From Diadema setosum (Eukaryota > Echinodermata > Echinoidea > Diadematoida > Diadematidae), in assembly GCF_964275005.1 (NCBI RefSeq), contig NC_092686.1, positions 11,901,032-11,965,031 on the forward strand: a stretch of DNA of 64,000 bases, given 5' to 3'. The notes under the pieces were generated by a model that saw only the letters and a list, made by a program, of their open reading frames with translations, ran no database searches and was not told the DNA's origin. Positions 61,426 through 64,000 of this stretch are shown one piece after another. How positions within the stretch are numbered: position 1 is the stretch's first letter; every line of letters starts with the position of its first letter. The position numbers and the translations under genes are program-made.

Positions 61426-62729
61426 TGTACTACAAGCCAATTGGAGAATTGTGTCGCTGTGACGTCATTACATCTCATTTTTATTCGTATGTGACCTAGA
61501 CCTATTTTCTACTGTTCTTGGTTGTTTGTTTTTTTTTTATTCTTATTTTTAAAAGTTATTTGGTATTTGTAAATGGGGTGGCGTGTCGCTTAAAAGTGCA
61601 GTGACGAGTTGTAGTGGGACTGCAACAATCATAAATCTGCCCTCGATGCAGGGTATAGACCCGGGGTGCAGGAGTCAGAGTGACAACTTGGGCTCGACAT
61701 TGACCTATAATTGTGCACAATATTGTCACCTCTGGTTTTGTGATCAGGATGATTATGTGGAAGGAATTGATGAAAAGTGCGGGCGAGAAAAGAGCAAAAG
61801 CATTCTCCCGAGAAATGATATTCACAAACGTCGCGATTTTCCAGTTCCATTCATACCCGGCGGGAGCAGGATGCAGTAAATCCTTTTGGCCGTCATCTGT
61901 GTTCTGCTATATACCGCCACCTGTTGTTGTAAATTTGTAATTTGCAGTAAACCCGGGGTGAAGGTCTCATGTGGGTAAATCATTCTCTATGATAGACCCA
62001 CATGTTTTCAATATAAAAAGGATGTGTATAAAATACAGGGAAATATTATCTTTCTTGTACAATATCTAGGTAGACCAATTTGTTTAAATTCAATTATGAA
62101 AATTACCGGAGAGGGAACAAACTTCTTCAAGAATTCTAAATGTCCTCTGTTTTTTGTTTTTTGTTTTTCACTCAAATACATACCATATGAATTTGTGCCG
62201 ATGTAAATAGTCCTGCCAGTTTTCAGGTAGCAAAGGATTGGGTGGGTTTTGTAAAGATCAAATAAAATCAACTCTAAATGAAAACAGCTAATCTCAATCT
62301 GTCATTCGTTAGAGAGTCTTTGCGCTTCTCTTTGGTTGATTTTTTTTTCCTTATGGTTGATTTTTTTTAATATTATTTATGCGGTTCTGCGATGAGAATT
62401 GGTGGGACCCCGTAATAATCACGTGATTTAAATCACAGATCTAAGGCTCGAAGTGATGTGGATATGACGAAGTGAATGACATCTGTCCTGAAACAGCCAT
62501 CACGTATCAAGTGCCTCTATCTTTCTTGTGAATACTGTTAGTAATGCTTATTTGGATTTTAAGCTTACAGTCGGTGGGATATGATATTCGATTAGTTTGA
62601 AAGAAAAGAATGCAAAAACTATTATATTCCCCCTGATAAAGAAGAGCTTTGCAGCAAACAATAATATCTTTTTTTTTTTGTAGCTGTCTTATTCCGTCTC
62701 TCCCTTCTCTTTATATAGCTAGCCATCTT

Positions 62730-62730
<1 letters not shown>

Positions 62731-62821
<91 letters not shown>
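62731..62821. repeat. (TA)n microsatellite
   Basis: About 90 bp of TA with one TT interruption. Confidence 0.95.
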
Positions 62822-62823
<2 letters not shown>

Positions 62824-62912
62824 CTTCTCCTCCCCTCCATCCACTTACTCGATCCTTTTCCTCTCACTCTCTCTCCTTCTCTCTTCCCCTATTTTTCTAT
62901 CTCTTACACATG

Positions 62913-62913
<1 letters not shown>

Positions 62914-62949
<36 letters not shown>
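62914..62949. repeat. (TA)n microsatellite
   Basis: About 36 bp of TA, next to the candidate retroelement tail. Confidence 0.95.
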
Positions 62950-62952
<3 letters not shown>

Positions 62953-63040
62953 CAGACAATGTAGATAACAGAAGATGTCGCATGAAACCGGCAGAGTTGT
63001 GAAGCTTTCGACCGTGGTCTTCCTCAGCTTTGATATCTGT
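62950..63040 (-). mobile_element. Possible Penelope-like/retroelement end with hammerhead-like motif
   Basis: On the minus strand, AAGCTGAGGAAGACCACGGT then CGAAAGCTT is followed by CTGCCGGTTTCATGCGACAT and a TA tract. CTGANGA...GAAA is the core order of hammerhead ribozymes found in some Penelope-like elements, but helix II here pairs only with a bulge and the other helices were not found. Confidence 0.3.
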
Positions 63041-63473
63041 TTGTGAAACGAATTATATGTTTTTGAGAATAACAAATCTGGAGTCATAAACACAACATAT
63101 CAAATATAAGTTGAGCATGAGTTGATAGTTACATGGCATACTTGGCAATATTTTTGGCACTTTGCAACACATTCAACAATGTGTAACTGTATATAAGTAT
63201 ATAGTGAGTATATGTAGCATACAAACATATCATACAATAAAAATTATCAAACATATATCATAAATAAACTAAATAAAATAATTACCTGCTAAGCAGACGT
63301 TTGAGTTGCCTGGATGTCTTGTGGCTGTCTTGTGGCGGGATGTGAGTGATCATGTGATGTTGGGGGAAGGTTTGTGTGCGGTGGTGCATGTCAGGCAGGA
63401 GTGGGGTAGTATAAAGAGTTAGGTTCAGTGTTACAAGTGTGTCAGTCGTGTCAGTGCAGACAAAGGATTGTCT

Positions 63474-63474
63474 G

Positions 63475-63500
<26 letters not shown>
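63474..63500. repeat. (TA)n microsatellite
   Basis: About 26 bp of TA. Confidence 0.95.
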
Positions 63501-63507
<7 letters not shown>

Positions 63508-64000
63508 CTATAGCTTCTGACCACACGAGCAAAGAGAATCGAGGGTTATGGGATGAACACCGAACTATAGGGCTTTCTACAGCTCTGTCTGTATAGGTCT
63601 AGGTAGACCAATTTGTTTAAATTCAATTATGAAAATTACCGGAGAGGGAACAAACTTTTTCAAGAATTCTAAATGTCCTCTGTTTTTTGGGTTTTTTTTT
63701 TTCACTCAAATACATACCATATGAATTTGTGCCGATGTAAATAGTCCTGCCAGTTTTCAGGTAGCAAAGGATTGGGTGGGTTTTGTAAAGATCAAATAAA
63801 ATCAACTCTAAATGAAAACAGCTAATCTCAATCTGTCATTCGTTAGAGAGTCTTTGCGCTTCTCTTTGGTTGATTTTTTTCCCTATGGTTGATTTTTTTT
63901 TTATATTGTTTATGCGGTTCTGCGATGAGAATTGGTGGGACCCCGTAATAATCACGTGATTTTAATCACAGATCTAAGGCTCGAAGTGATGTGGATATGA

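Larger units (their letters stand above)
53186..64000. other. Gene-poor region downstream of ARL8
   Basis: No conserved exon was recognised on either strand. The left part should include the ARL8 3' UTR, without a poly(A) site I can defend. The block carries hAT-like, TTAA-type and Tigger-like MITEs, a long-TIR element, (CA)n and (TA)n tracts and the duplicated segment at the window end. 55150-55450 is somewhat GC-richer, and 59480-60640 is AT-rich with degenerate, stop-broken minus-strand frames; neither was identified. Confidence 0.5.
62066..64000. repeat. Direct duplication: 62066-62466 and 63599-64000
   Basis: About 400 bp beginning CTAGGTAGACCAATTTGTTT are repeated in direct orientation 1,533 bp later at roughly 97-98% identity; most differences are in T-runs. 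The second copy runs to the window end, so the full unit is unknown. TA microsatellites lie between the copies. Confidence 0.9.

Noticed and set aside
61583-61879. 98-codon Cys-containing open frame
   Set aside because: No signal peptide, recognisable domain or splice context.
62066-64000. Terminal-repeat retroelement bounded by the two direct copies
   Set aside because: No TG...CA termini, and no gag, pol or other coding signal between the copies; microsatellites fill the interval.

Overview
This is eukaryotic, animal DNA. It is AT-rich, has large introns with GT-AG borders, and carries many simple repeats and miniature inverted-repeat transposons (MITEs). The protein matches (TMEM168, cathepsin C, ARL8) and the kinds of repeat suggest a marine invertebrate, probably a deuterostome such as an echinoderm. 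The species cannot be fixed from the sequence alone. I see no bacterial operon, CRISPR array, rRNA, intact tRNA gene, or retrovirus/Polinton genes.

Layout. Positions 1-9508 have no recognisable gene but several MITEs. Positions 9509-13737 (minus) hold a complete three-coding-exon TMEM168 orthologue of 695 aa. Positions 13738-26658 are intergenic, with a large ATGA tetranucleotide tract, a tRNA-derived SINE, fold-back repeats and a strong 30-bp hairpin. Positions 26659-28802 (plus) encode a two-exon secreted protein: signal peptide, acidic poly-Glu block, about 240 residues of Gly-rich sequence, Thr/Pro linker, one Kazal domain and a basic tail. Positions 28803-37373 hold simple repeats and a TTAA-flanked piggyBac-type MITE.

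Positions 37374-42858 (minus) hold the first three coding exons of cathepsin C (dipeptidyl peptidase 1): signal peptide plus the complete exclusion domain. I could not find the peptidase exons in the window. A LINE relic and several MITEs lie in its introns. From 43549 to 53185 (plus) there is a complete six-exon ARL8 small GTPase gene of 187 aa. Cathepsin C and ARL8, both lysosomal in other animals, are divergently transcribed with 690 bp between their start codons. That interval contains two adjacent 10-bp palindromes resembling the CLEAR lysosomal-gene motif. Positions 53186-64000 have no recognisable gene but carry hAT, Tigger-like and TTAA-type MITEs, a long-TIR element, and a direct duplication (about 400 bp, 1,533 bp apart) that runs off the window end.

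The four genes do not form an obvious pathway. The ARL8/cathepsin C pair is the only functional link I would argue for. I did not find a clearly new molecular system. The best leads are the shared lysosomal promoter, the apparently protease-less cathepsin C exons, the modular Kazal protein, and a metacaspase-like but inactive-looking segment in TMEM168.
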